In this document: positions 8,032 to 15,135 of the stretch, piece after piece
Layout of the letters: each line of letters begins with the position of its first letter
Position numbering within the stretch: the stretch's first letter is position 1
Source of the DNA: CANLDA01 sp964021645
GTDB lineage: Bacteria; Pseudomonadota; Alphaproteobacteria; Rhodobacterales; Rhodobacteraceae
DNA length: 27,536 nt
Reading direction: 5' to 3'
Assembly: GCA_964021645.1 (NCBI GenBank)
Contig: CAXIAD010000038.1
Location: 1 to 27,536 of the forward strand
The notes under the pieces: model-generated
Seen by the model: the letters and a program-made list of their open reading frames with translations, nothing else
What the model was told of the DNA's origin: nothing
Database searches by the model: none
Position numbers and translations under genes: made by a program

Positions 8032-8076
8032 GTTTTGTACGTTTTGTACAAAACACCCCCGCGTTTTGTACAAAAC
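8032..8076. promoter_or_regulatory. Palindrome pair plus half-site, putative operator upstream of pgsA
   Basis: Two exact copies of the perfect 14-bp palindrome GTTTTGTACAAAAC lie at 8041-8054 and 8063-8076, 22 bp apart (about two helical turns). The half-site GTTTTGTAC at 8032-8040 directly abuts the first copy. They sit in the uvrC-pgsA gap on the promoter side of pgsA. Repeated dyads with helical phasing suggest a dimeric repressor or activator binding cooperatively. I cannot assign a regulator. Confidence 0.6.
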
Positions 8077-8079
8077 TAT

Positions 8080-8097
8080 TGCCGCAAACAGGCGGCA
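8080..8097 (-). terminator. Weak stem-loop after uvrC
   Basis: TGCCGC (8080-8085) pairs with GCGGCA (8092-8097) around a 6-nt loop, about 30 bp after the uvrC stop. On the minus strand it is followed by ATAGTTTTG, only a poor U-tract. It may be a leaky terminator between uvrC and pgsA. Confidence 0.3.
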
Positions 8098-8123
8098 GCG
8101 AAATTCGACCCCAAAAGCGCCAC

Positions 8124-10034
8124 TCAACCGTTTTCGTGGAAGAATCCATAGATGGTTTCGGCGAGTTTTTCTGACACCCCCTCGACGGCTTGGAGATCAT
8201 GCAGGTTGGCGCGGCTGACGGCCTTGGCGCTGCCAAAATGGGCGAGTAATGCGCGTTTGCGGGATGCGCCGACGCCGGGCACATCATCCAATGGCGTGGC
8301 CCCTATTGCCTTGGCGCGTTTGGCGCGGTGGGTGCCGATGGCAAAGCGGTGCGCCTCGTCCCGAAGACGCTGAACAAAGTAGAGGACAGGATCGTTGCGT
8401 TGTAGCGCAAAGGGGCGTTTCCCAGTGCGGTGAAATTCTTCTTTGCCGTGATCACGGTCTACGCCTTTGGCGACGCCGATCATGGGGATATCTTGCACGC
8501 CCCATTCGCTCATGATCGAGGCAACAGCACTGACCTGCCCTGCCCCGCCATCAATCAGCAGCAAATCGGGCCATTGGCCGTTTTCGCGATTCGGATCTTC
8601 TTTTAGCAGGCGTTTGAACCGGCGCGCGAGCACCTCTTTCATCATGCCAAAGTCATCGCCGGGGGTGATGTCATCGCCTTTGATGTTGAATTTGCGGTAG
8701 GCGTTTTTCATGAACCCATCGGGGCCGGCGACAATCATGCCGCCCACCGCATTGGTGCCCGAAATATGGGAGTTGTCGTAGACCTCGATCCGTTTTGGCG
8801 GGCCGGGCAGATCGAATGCCTCGGCGATGCCTTTTAACAGGCGGGTCTGTGTGGCGGTTTCGGCCATTTTGCGCGCAAGGCTTTCGCGGGCGTTGCGCAT
8901 GGCACCCTCCATCAACTCGGCCTTTTCACCGCGTTGGGGCACGATCAGCTCTACCTTGCGACCCAGTTTCTGGCTGAGCGCCTCTGTCATCAGGTCGGGG
9001 TCATCTAAAGCGTGGGATAGGATCAACTGGCGCGGTGGTTCCTTGGTGTCATAGAATTGGCCTACGAAAGCTTGCAGTACTTCTGCCACATCAATATCCA
9101 CCCCGACGCGGGGGTAATAGTCGCGGTTGCCCCAGTTTTGGTTGGCGCGGATGAAAAAGACCTGAACGCAGGCTTGACCGTTTTCCATGTGCAGGGCGAT
9201 CACGTCGGCCTCTGAGACGCCGCGGGGGTTGATGCCTTGGGTGGATTGCACCTGGGTGAGCGCGCGGATGCGATCCCGCAGGGTGGCGGCCTGCTCAAAG
9301 GCCATATCCTCGGATGCGGCGTGCATTTGTTTGGCGAGGGTTTCCTGAATTTGGGTGGAGCGGCCCGATAGGAATTGCACAGCGTCCGCCACGCTTTCGC
9401 CGTAAGCGGCGGCGCTGATTTTACCCACACAGGGGCCAGAGCAGCGTTTAATTTGGTATTGCAGACAGGGGCGTGTGCGGCCCTCAAACTGGGCATCGGT
9501 GCAATTGCGCAGTAAAAACACGCGCTGTAGCTGGCTGAGGGTGCGATTGACCGAGGTGCCGCTGGCAAAGGGGCCGAAATAGCTGCCCTTTTCCTTTTTG
9601 GCGCCGCGATGTTTTTTGATTTGCGCGAATTCATGCGCATAGCTGACGAGGATATTGGGGAAACTTTTATCATCGCGCAGCAGCACGTTGTATTTTGGTT
9701 TGAGCTGTTTGATCAGGTTCTGCTCTAGCAGCAGCGCCTCTGTTTCGGTCTTGGTGGTCAGAAACATCATCGAGGTGGTTTCGGAAATCATGCGCGCAAT
9801 GCGCCCGGTATGACCAGAGGGGCGGGCATAGTTTGAGACGCGCGCCCGCAACGCCCGCGCCTTGCCGACATAAAGCACACGCGCCTGCGCATCCAGCATG
9901 CGGTACACACCGGGGGAGCCATCCAACGTCTTGAGATAGCTTTGAATAAGGGCGTGACCGGTGAGGGCAGCCTGTGGCGTGTCCTTTGGGGGTGCGCCGG
10001 GAATGTCGTCTGAAAGGGGCTCTTTGCTGCTCAT
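8124..10034 (-). CDS. uvrC: Excinuclease ABC subunit C (UvrC)
   Basis: Dual nuclease of nucleotide excision repair that cuts both sides of a lesion marked by UvrAB. The 636-residue protein has the expected order: GIY-YIG nuclease domain near the N-terminus (GSPGVYRMLD then LYVGKA, about residues 40-60), a Cys cluster region (RTRPCLQYQIKRCSGPCVG), a UVR/UvrB-binding helix pair (FEQAATLRDRIRAL), the RNase-H-like 3'/5' nuclease domain with VYDNSHISG (D420), and tandem helix-hairpin-helix motifs at the end (LDDVPGVGASRKRALL, LQAVEGVSEKLAE). I placed the start at the ATG at 10034; a GTG at 10082 in the same frame would add 16 residues, and neither has a strong ribosome site. It is transcribed alone or with pgsA. 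Confidence 0.96.
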   Translation of the reverse strand: MSSKEPLSDDIPGAPPKDTPQAALTGHALIQSYLKTLDGSPGVYRMLDAQARVLYVGKARALRARVSNYARPSGHTGRIARMISETTSMMFLTTKTETEALLLEQNLIKQLKPKYNVLLRDDKSFPNILVSYAHEFAQIKKHRGAKKEKGSYFGPFASGTSVNRTLSQLQRVFLLRNCTDAQFEGRTRPCLQYQIKRCSGPCVGKISAAAYGESVADAVQFLSGRSTQIQETLAKQMHAASEDMAFEQAATLRDRIRALTQVQSTQGINPRGVSEADVIALHMENGQACVQVFFIRANQNWGNRDYYPRVGVDIDVAEVLQAFVGQFYDTKEPPRQLILSHALDDPDLMTEALSQKLGRKVELIVPQRGEKAELMEGAMRNARESLARKMAETATQTRLLKGIAEAFDLPGPPKRIEVYDNSHISGTNAVGGMIVAGPDGFMKNAYRKFNIKGDDITPGDDFGMMKEVLARRFKRLLKEDPNRENGQWPDLLLIDGGAGQVSAVASIMSEWGVQDIPMIGVAKGVDRDHGKEEFHRTGKRPFALQRNDPVLYFVQRLRDEAHRFAIGTHRAKRAKAIGATPLDDVPGVGASRKRALLAHFGSAKAVSRANLHDLQAVEGVSEKLAETIYGFFHENG

Positions 10035-10472
10035 GCGTAAGAGATATGATTCTTTGACGGGCGCTGCAATCTTATAGGCCACCGCGCAAGAGTTAACATG
10101 TCCACCAAATCTGTGGATAAGTCTGGAGATATCTTTCGGCAGATGGGATTTTTTCGTTGTTTTATGGCGCTTTCTACGGAATGCCTAAAAAATAGGCAGT
10201 AACGTAAGGCGTTGTTATTAAACGAAATAAATATACACGTCTTGCAAAACATTGAAATCATTGAAGATTTCGTAACGCTTTTGTGACAATTCGCCTGCCA
10301 GTGCAAAACTTTTGGTGGTGAGGCGCGTTTACGCGGTTCTACGTGGCGTTGAGTCGGCCACACGCTGTGACGGAGTGGGCGGAAAATCGAGGGTCGGGCT
10401 ATCCAGTTGGGGCCGAATTCGGGCAAAACTGGAAAGACGTCGGTGGCTGGGTTTGGGGCCTATTTTGGCGAA
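10035..10472. other. Intergenic region between the CaCA antiporter gene and uvrC
   Basis: About 440 bp without a recognisable gene. The part from about 10140 to 10270 is AT-rich compared with its surroundings and probably holds the uvrC promoter, although I could not fix -35/-10 boxes. It contains a small hairpin TGCCTA-A5-TAGGCA (10182-10198), one exact DnaA-box 9-mer (10112-10120, minus) and a 32-bp imperfect palindrome at 10402-10433 described separately. Short open frames here have no protein-like features. Confidence 0.6.
10402..10433. repeat. 32-bp nested palindrome downstream of the antiporter gene
   Basis: TCCAGTT (10402-10408) mirrors AACTGGA (10427-10433), and the perfect 10-bp palindrome CCGAATTCGG (10413-10422) sits at exactly the same centre. 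The 4-nt spacers between the arms mostly do not pair. It starts 40 bp after the antiporter stop on the minus strand. No U-tract follows, so it could be an mRNA 3'-end structure or a protein-binding site. Confidence 0.55.
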
Positions 10473-11432
10473 TTACATCAACACGACAAGGATATAGCAG
10501 GCATAAAGCAGGGTCAGTGCAGCCCCCCAAACGCGCGTAATATCCTGACGCATAAACACAAATGGCAACAACAAAACAGAGGCCCCCAGCATCACCCACA
10601 GATCAAACCGCAAGAACGCAGGGTCCACCGGAATTGGCCCCACAAAGGAGGCAATGCCCATGATCGCAAGCAAGTTGAACATGTTAGAGCCGATGACGTT
10701 GCCCAAGGCCACATCGGCCTGTTTACGCAGCGCTGCCATCACCGTGGTCGCAAGCTCAGGCAATGATGTGCCCACGGCAATCAGGGTCAGGCCAATCACC
10801 GTTTCGCTGACGCCAAAACGTGTGGCGATCACAACCGCACTATCCACAAGCATATCCGCGCCAAGTGGCAGGCCGATCAACCCCAGCAGCAGGAACATAA
10901 TGATCCGCCACCATGGCATATTGGGGTCTGCCCCCTCAAGATCGCCAATATCGGCGTCATTTGCTGCTGCATTACAAGCCTTGCGGTGGCTATGCGCCTC
11001 CCGCAGTGAATCAAGCAACACAAACGTCAGCGCACCCAGCAAGATCAGCCCGCTAACCCACGTCAACGTGCCGCAGAACGCCAACCCAATGAACAGCAGC
11101 GTAGCCAGAATCATAAAGACATAGCTTTTGCGGGTGTTACATTCGCTGGTATGCAGGCCCGATAGCATCGCAGGCACGCCAAGGACCAACAGAACATTGG
11201 CGGTGTTAGATCCCACCACATTGCCCAGCGCAATACCGGGGGCCCCATCCTCAATCGCGCTAATAGCGATCAGCAATTCCGGAGCAGATGTGCCAAAGGC
11301 AACGATAGTCAGGCTGACAATTAATGCAGGAATACCCACGCGCAGCGACATATTGACCGCACCGCGTACCAACGCATCCCCAGCCAAAAGCAAGATCACA
11401 AGACCCAGCCCGGCAATCAGCCCTTCGCTCAT
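10473..11432 (-). CDS. Calcium/sodium antiporter, CaCA family (YrbG-like)
   Basis: Inner-membrane cation exchanger that probably exports Ca2+ (or another cation) against Na+ or H+. The 319-residue protein has about ten hydrophobic segments and the two inverted alpha-repeats that form the ion site: VAFGTSAPELLIAI with ALGNVVGSNTANVL (about 44-80), and IAVGTSLPELATTV with ALGNVIGSNMFNLL (about 217-250). The G-T-S-x-P-E and G-N-x-x-G-S-N signatures are complete in both. A hydrophilic loop of about 30 residues with acidic and His residues separates the halves. Its ATG abuts the TAG of the small upstream gene. Ion specificity cannot be read from the sequence. Confidence 0.92.
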   Translation of the reverse strand: MSEGLIAGLGLVILLLAGDALVRGAVNMSLRVGIPALIVSLTIVAFGTSAPELLIAISAIEDGAPGIALGNVVGSNTANVLLVLGVPAMLSGLHTSECNTRKSYVFMILATLLFIGLAFCGTLTWVSGLILLGALTFVLLDSLREAHSHRKACNAAANDADIGDLEGADPNMPWWRIIMFLLLGLIGLPLGADMLVDSAVVIATRFGVSETVIGLTLIAVGTSLPELATTVMAALRKQADVALGNVIGSNMFNLLAIMGIASFVGPIPVDPAFLRFDLWVMLGASVLLLPFVFMRQDITRVWGAALTLLYACYILVVLM

Positions 11433-11606
11433 CTACTTTCCCCGTTTTTTCTTGCCGCAGGGACATGGCCCCTTGCCGATCCGATATCGTCCGCAACCCT
11501 GACATTTTGCCGATTGCAGCGCTTTTTTACCCGGATATGACAGTTTGCCGAACATTGCCAGCACCGCCATCCCCACAAGAAATAATGTCACAATCTTGAA
11601 TATCAC
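11433..11606 (-). CDS. Tiny membrane protein with Cys-rich zinc-ribbon-like tail
   Basis: With the GTG at 11606 this is a 57-residue protein: a hydrophobic segment (VIFKIVTLFLVGMAVLAMFGK), a short basic linker, then C-Q-G-C-G-R-Y-R-I-G-K-G-P-C-P-C-G and a Lys/Arg tail. The C-x2-C ... C-x-C spacing would suit binding one zinc ion. The GTG lies one base after the sppA-like stop, and the gene's own TAG abuts the antiporter start, so three genes are tightly coupled. A TTG 39 bases further upstream would give 70 residues inside the peptidase frame. I prefer the shorter form because the hydrophobic segment then begins the protein. I recall similar tiny proteins in related bacteria but know no function. 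Confidence 0.72.
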   Translation of the reverse strand: MIFKIVTLFLVGMAVLAMFGKLSYPGKKALQSAKCQGCGRYRIGKGPCPCGKKKRGK

Positions 11607-11607
11607 C

Positions 11608-12405
11608 TCAGAGCCCAAAACGCGCGAATTCGGCGCGTTCCTCAATGCCTGAAATGGCGTCTTGGGCGACTGTGGCCCCGAAACGCTGCCAAAAGGGGCG
11701 TTTCACCCCATATCGTTGCAGACGCACATCGTCGCCGAATTTCTCTTTCAACACCGGCATGATATGACCAATCCCATCAATCAGGCCCAGCTCTTGGGCG
11801 GCGTGCCCTACCCAAATTTCGCCGGTAAACAGCTCTGTCTCGGTCGCAAGCTTGGCACCGCGACGCGCCTGAACGTGGCGAATGAAATTACCGTGGATCT
11901 GTTCGAGCAACCCCTTGAGACGGGCAATATCTTCGGGCGTTTCGGGTTTGAACGGATCCATCATGGATTTGGATTTACCCGCCGTATGCACGCGCCGCTC
12001 CACCCCGTGGCGGTTCAGGAACTCATGCGCGCCGAAACCGGCAGATATCACGCCGATAGAACCGACAATCGAACTTTCATCGGCGTAAATTTCGTCAGCC
12101 GCCGCCGCAAGCCAATAGCCGCCGGATGCCGCGACATCTTCAACAAAGGCCAAAACGGGGATGTTCTTTTCCTCGGCAAGCCGTCGAATGCGCGCCCCAA
12201 TTAGCGAGCTTTGCACAGGCGAGCCGCCCGGAGAATTAATCTCCAACGCAATAGCCGCAGGTTTGCCGCGCTTAAACGCCTTTTCTAGCAACGGCGCGAG
12301 CGACTGATCATTCAGCGCCCCACGGCCCGAGGCCCCGATCACCCCGGACATGCGGATTATCGCAACCGTCGCGGGCGTCTTCACAAATGGAATCCAGCGT
12401 TTCAT
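11608..12405 (-). CDS. S49-family peptidase (SppA/SohB-like)
   Basis: Membrane-associated serine protease related to signal peptide peptidase; relatives degrade cleaved signal peptides or membrane protein fragments. With the ATG at 12405 the protein has 265 residues, a usual length for the short alphaproteobacterial form. It begins MKRWIPFVKTPATVAIIRMSG. The catalytic Ser lies in DVAASGGYWLAAAADEI, and the partner Lys is probably the one in HTAGKSKSMMDPF, as in Ser-Lys dyad SppA enzymes. LEINSPGGSPVQ and IVGSIGVISAGFG are family landmarks. The frame stays open 66 codons upstream, but that stretch is low in family-like sequence and reaches into a hairpin region, so I left it out. It has no strong signal peptide. 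First of a coupled trio with the small Cys-rich protein and the antiporter. Confidence 0.88.
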   Translation of the reverse strand: MKRWIPFVKTPATVAIIRMSGVIGASGRGALNDQSLAPLLEKAFKRGKPAAIALEINSPGGSPVQSSLIGARIRRLAEEKNIPVLAFVEDVAASGGYWLAAAADEIYADESSIVGSIGVISAGFGAHEFLNRHGVERRVHTAGKSKSMMDPFKPETPEDIARLKGLLEQIHGNFIRHVQARRGAKLATETELFTGEIWVGHAAQELGLIDGIGHIMPVLKEKFGDDVRLQRYGVKRPFWQRFGATVAQDAISGIEERAEFARFGL

Positions 12406-12557
12406 ACCTTCGCATGTAAAACGCCCCCCGCCGACAAACAAGGTCGCGATCCCCACAAAGCCACCCTTTGATGCAATTAAAGCGCTTTGTGTTTGATCCG
12501 CCCTATCCCCACGCACCAACCGAGGACCGACCAAAGGGAGTGGAGGAGACATCAAGC

Positions 12558-12670
12558 ACGCCGCAGGCGTTCCTTTAAGGCGTTTTGACGAAACGCCTTG
12601 CACCCTATCAATATCGTGGACGTTTCGGGTTTAACCTATGTCGTAATTTAAACCCGAAACGCCTTAGGTT
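12558..12670. repeat. Cluster of nested inverted repeats between ABC exporter and peptidase genes
   Basis: Three dyads lie in 113 bp. (1) ACGCC-GCA-GGCGT at 12558-12570. (2) AAGGCGTTT (12577-12585) with AAACGCCTT (12591-12599), a perfect 9-bp stem and 5-nt loop. (3) GTTTCGGGTTTAA (12622-12634) with TTAAACCCGAAAC (12648-12660), a perfect 13-bp stem and 13-nt loop. The element CGAAACGCCTT occurs twice (12589-12599 and 12655-12665), so the arms can pair alternatively, and AACCTA (12633-12638) can also pair with TAGGTT (12665-12670). It begins 11 bp after the permease stop and reaches into the peptidase leader. The rest of 12406-12680 shows nothing else recognisable. Confidence 0.75.
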
Positions 12671-12680
12671 ACGGGCAATT

Positions 12681-13442
12681 CTAGCTACGAATGCGCCAGC
12701 CGGTTTTGAAAATCCACCAGATCACTGCCATACATAGCGCAGTAAATCCGCCAATCGCCAATAGGCTTAGTCCGATTGGCACATCTGCTAACCCAAAAAA
12801 CGCCCAGCGAAACCCTGAGATCAGATAGACCACAGGGTTAAACAGCGTGATCGTCTGCCAAATTGGCGGCAACATTGAGATTGAGTAAAACGAACCACCC
12901 AAAAACACCAAAGGTGTCACAATCAACAAGGGCACCAGCTGCAACTGCTCAAAGCTTTTGGCCCAGATGCCGATGATAAACCCCATCAACGCAAAGCTAA
13001 GACAGGTCAGCACCATAAAGGCCGCCATGGCGAAAGGGTGCTGAATCTCAATATCCACAAAGAACGAGGCGGTGACCAGAATCACCACGCCGATAATCAG
13101 TGATTTTGTCGCCGCGGCACCAACATAGCCCAGCACAATTTCGAAAAAACTCACCGGGGCCGATAGCAATTCATAGATCGTGCCAATGAATTTCGGGAAA
13201 TATATCCCGAAACTGGCGTTTGAGATGCTTTGCGTCATCACGGTTAACATGATCAGACCGGGCACAATGAACGCGCCGTAGCTGACGCCATCCACCTCTT
13301 GTATGCGGCTGCCGATGGCGGCACCAAACACCACAAAATACAAGGAGGTCGAAATCACCGGTGACATCAAGCTTTGCATCAATGTGCGAAAGAATCTTGA
13401 CATTTCAAATACATAAATCGCTTTTATCGCTGCCAGGTTCAT
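12681..13442 (-). CDS. ABC-2 type transporter permease (YadH-like)
   Basis: Inner-membrane subunit of an ABC exporter. The 253-residue length and the six hydrophobic segments fit ABC-2 permeases of the YadH/NodJ group (YadH has about 256 residues). Residues 1-20 form a cytoplasmic amphipathic stretch (IKAIYVFEMSRFFRTL), and the following helices carry SNASFGIYFPKFIGTIYELL (residues near 77-96) and PVVYLISGFRWAFFG near the end, both typical. Its ATG overlaps the ATPase stop (ATGA at 13439-13442). Substrate is unknown; relatives are linked to lipid, polysaccharide or drug export. The nested inverted repeats after its stop may end the transcript. Confidence 0.92.
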   Translation of the reverse strand: MNLAAIKAIYVFEMSRFFRTLMQSLMSPVISTSLYFVVFGAAIGSRIQEVDGVSYGAFIVPGLIMLTVMTQSISNASFGIYFPKFIGTIYELLSAPVSFFEIVLGYVGAAATKSLIIGVVILVTASFFVDIEIQHPFAMAAFMVLTCLSFALMGFIIGIWAKSFEQLQLVPLLIVTPLVFLGGSFYSISMLPPIWQTITLFNPVVYLISGFRWAFFGLADVPIGLSLLAIGGFTALCMAVIWWIFKTGWRIRS

Positions 13443-14368
13443 GCGGCACCCTCCTTAACCAAGCCCACAAAAATGTCCTCAAGGCTGCTTTGTGCGGTCT
13501 GTAAATCACGCAGAACCAGCCCAGCCGCCGCAACGTCTGACAGCAGAGAGGTGATGCCTGTGCGCTCGCCTCGGGTGTCATAGCTGTAAATCAGCGCGTC
13601 ACCCTCGGGGGCGATCACCAGATCATATTCTTTTAGCGAGGCGGGCAAATCGCCCACCGGATCTTGCAAATCAATGCGCAATTGTTTTTGACCGAGCCGC
13701 CGCATCAGGTCTGCCTTTTCCTCAACAAGCAAGAGCTGACCATTGTTGATCACCCCCACCCGATCGGCGATGGCTTCGGCTTCTTCGATGTAATGCGTGG
13801 TCAAAATGATGGTCACGCCATCCGCCTTTAGCCCCGCCACAATATCCCACATATCTTTGCGCAACTCGACGTCGACACCAGCGGTTGGTTCATCCAGAAA
13901 CAGTACACGCGGTTCATGACTTAGCGCCTTGGCGATCAGAACCCGGCGCTTCATCCCGCCGGAAAGCTCCATGATGCGGGCGTCTTTTTTGTCCCAAAGC
14001 GACAATTGCCGCAGAATTTTTTCAAGGTAGGCATCATTGCGCGACCGACCAAACAGCCCACGTGAAAACCGCACCGAATTCCAGACCTTTTCAAAGGGTT
14101 CCAGATTGATCTCTTGAGGAACAAGACCAATGAGGGCACGCGCCTGCCGATAATTCTCTACGACATTATGCCCGCCCACGCGGATTTCGCCGCTGGTCGG
14201 AATGGTAATGCCGCAAATTGTCGAAATCAGCGTGGTTTTTCCCGCACCATTTGGCCCGAGCAGCGCAAGAATTTCGCCTTCTCTGATTTCAAGGGTCACG
14301 CCCTTTAGCGCTTCAAACCCACCTTCATAAATTTTACGAACGTCCCGGATATCAACAATTGCCGTCAT
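13439..14368 (-). CDS. ABC transporter ATP-binding protein (YadG-like)
   Basis: Cytoplasmic ATPase that drives the adjacent permease. In the 309-residue protein, Walker A is GPNGAGKTT (38-46), the Q-loop is VPQEINLEP, the signature is LSGGMKRR (135-142), Walker B is VLFLDEP (155-161) and the switch His is in TTHYIEEAE (H192). A C-terminal accessory domain of about 90 residues follows, as in YadG (about 308 residues). I chose the ATG at 14368, with GAGG five bases upstream, over the GTG one codon earlier. First gene of a two-gene operon; its promoter should lie in the gene-poor stretch upstream. Confidence 0.94.
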   Translation of the reverse strand: MTAIVDIRDVRKIYEGGFEALKGVTLEIREGEILALLGPNGAGKTTLISTICGITIPTSGEIRVGGHNVVENYRQARALIGLVPQEINLEPFEKVWNSVRFSRGLFGRSRNDAYLEKILRQLSLWDKKDARIMELSGGMKRRVLIAKALSHEPRVLFLDEPTAGVDVELRKDMWDIVAGLKADGVTIILTTHYIEEAEAIADRVGVINNGQLLLVEEKADLMRRLGQKQLRIDLQDPVGDLPASLKEYDLVIAPEGDALIYSYDTRGERTGITSLLSDVAAAGLVLRDLQTAQSSLEDIFVGLVKEGAA

Positions 14369-14909
14369 CACTGCCTCTTACCTATATGCCAAGAACCGAC
14401 GATCTCGTCTGGGTTCGGTATTATTTGGGCAATGGTGCCCAAAGACATGTCAGCGCACAGGAACGCAGGAGCACATCAATTGCAAGAGCGCGACCTATGC
14501 GATCACGCACATTGACGTTGTGTCGATGCGCAATAGCCACCGAGAAAACGGGTGAAGCAACTTTTTAGCCAGCCCCGATCGTCGGCTCAATTGTAATCAC
14601 CGCAGCCGGAACACCACACGCCTCTTCATGGGTGTCGTAACCGGTTGCACGACAATGCCCAATGGCGCGGAGCCAAGCCCCGGCTAAATCATCTGCCAAT
14701 CAGGGCTGTTGAGCATGGGATTTGCCCGTTTCTATTGGGGCAAAACCATGTCCGAGCGGGGGAAGGCCACACCAAATTGCCCCATTCGAGTCAATCTTTC
14801 GCAATAATGATTGTGTTTAGTTCAGCCTGGTTCAGTCGCGTTTTGACGTTTGATCAGCGCGCTACCACAACAGAATCTGACCATCTGGTCACCCAAATTG
14901 GAGAGTAAC

Positions 14910-15071
14910 ATGGCACCTAGCCCAATCAGCCTCGACACACGACCGGCAGTTTGCCGCGTGATGGCGGCAGATGTGGTGCGCGGTGGCCGGTATTTCCTGA
15001 CCCCGAAACGGCGTCCGATGCGGCGTCTACATGATTGTAAAACAGATATTGGCACGCACAGCGGCCGTTAG
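14910..15071 (+). CDS. Possible 53-residue basic small protein
   Basis: The frame starts with ATG six bases after GGAG (GGAGAGTAACATG), the best ribosome site in this region, and ends with TAG at 15069-15071. The peptide starts MAPSPISLDTRPAVC and has an Arg-rich middle (TPKRRPMRRLHDC) with two Cys. It has no hydrophobic segment and I recognise no family. It ends 64 bp before the RTX gene on the same strand, so it might be a leader peptide or small regulator, or a chance frame. Confidence 0.35.
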   Translation: MAPSPISLDTRPAVCRVMAADVVRGGRYFLTPKRRPMRRLHDCKTDIGTHSGR

Positions 15072-15084
15072 CAGACCCTCGCGT

Positions 15085-15114
15085 TCATCAGTTACGCAAA
15101 TTTACATCTGATGA
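15085..15114. promoter_or_regulatory. Inverted repeat just upstream of the RTX gene
   Basis: TCATCAG (15085-15091) mirrors CTGATGA (15108-15114) across a 16-nt AT-rich spacer, ending 21 bp before the RTX start codon. This could be an operator dyad or a leader hairpin that affects translation. No regulator can be named. Confidence 0.35.
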
Positions 15115-15135
15115 GCCCAACCGAAAGTAAAGAAT

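Larger units (their letters stand above)
14369..15135. other. Gene-poor stretch between ABC exporter and RTX gene
   Basis: About 770 bp between divergent genes. It must hold promoters for both, but I found no convincing -35/-10 pair. The only open frame with a good ribosome site is at 14910-15071 (listed separately). A 44-codon minus frame at 14565-14699 reads as protein-like but starts only with TTG after a stop, so it may be a decayed gene end or chance. Small dyads occur (TGTCGT/ACGACA at 14633-14654). No transposon ends or tRNA were seen. Confidence 0.55.

Noticed and set aside
9200..9673. 157-codon frame within uvrC on the same strand but shifted
   Set aside because: Shadow of the uvrC coding sequence; Ala/Pro/Ser/Arg-rich translation with no motif, while uvrC is intact across this region.
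10112..10120. Exact DnaA-box 9-mer (minus strand); another at 387-395 inside plsY and a near match at 21659
   Set aside because: Single scattered boxes, one within a coding region, with no cluster, AT-rich unwinding element or replication genes; not an origin.
10031..10426. 131-codon minus frame upstream of uvrC
   Set aside because: The translation is Lys/Ser/Cys-rich without domain features and overlaps the uvrC start in another frame; it spans the likely uvrC promoter.
12406..12603. N-terminal extension of the S49 peptidase (66 codons)
   Set aside because: The extension reaches into the inverted-repeat cluster and lacks family similarity or a signal peptide; the ATG at 12405 gives the usual short-form length.
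14565..14699. 44-codon minus frame reading DDLAGAWLRAIGHC... to PTIGAG
   Set aside because: Only a TTG directly after a stop could start it, with no ribosome site; upstream frames do not join it convincingly, so neither gene nor clear pseudogene can be claimed.
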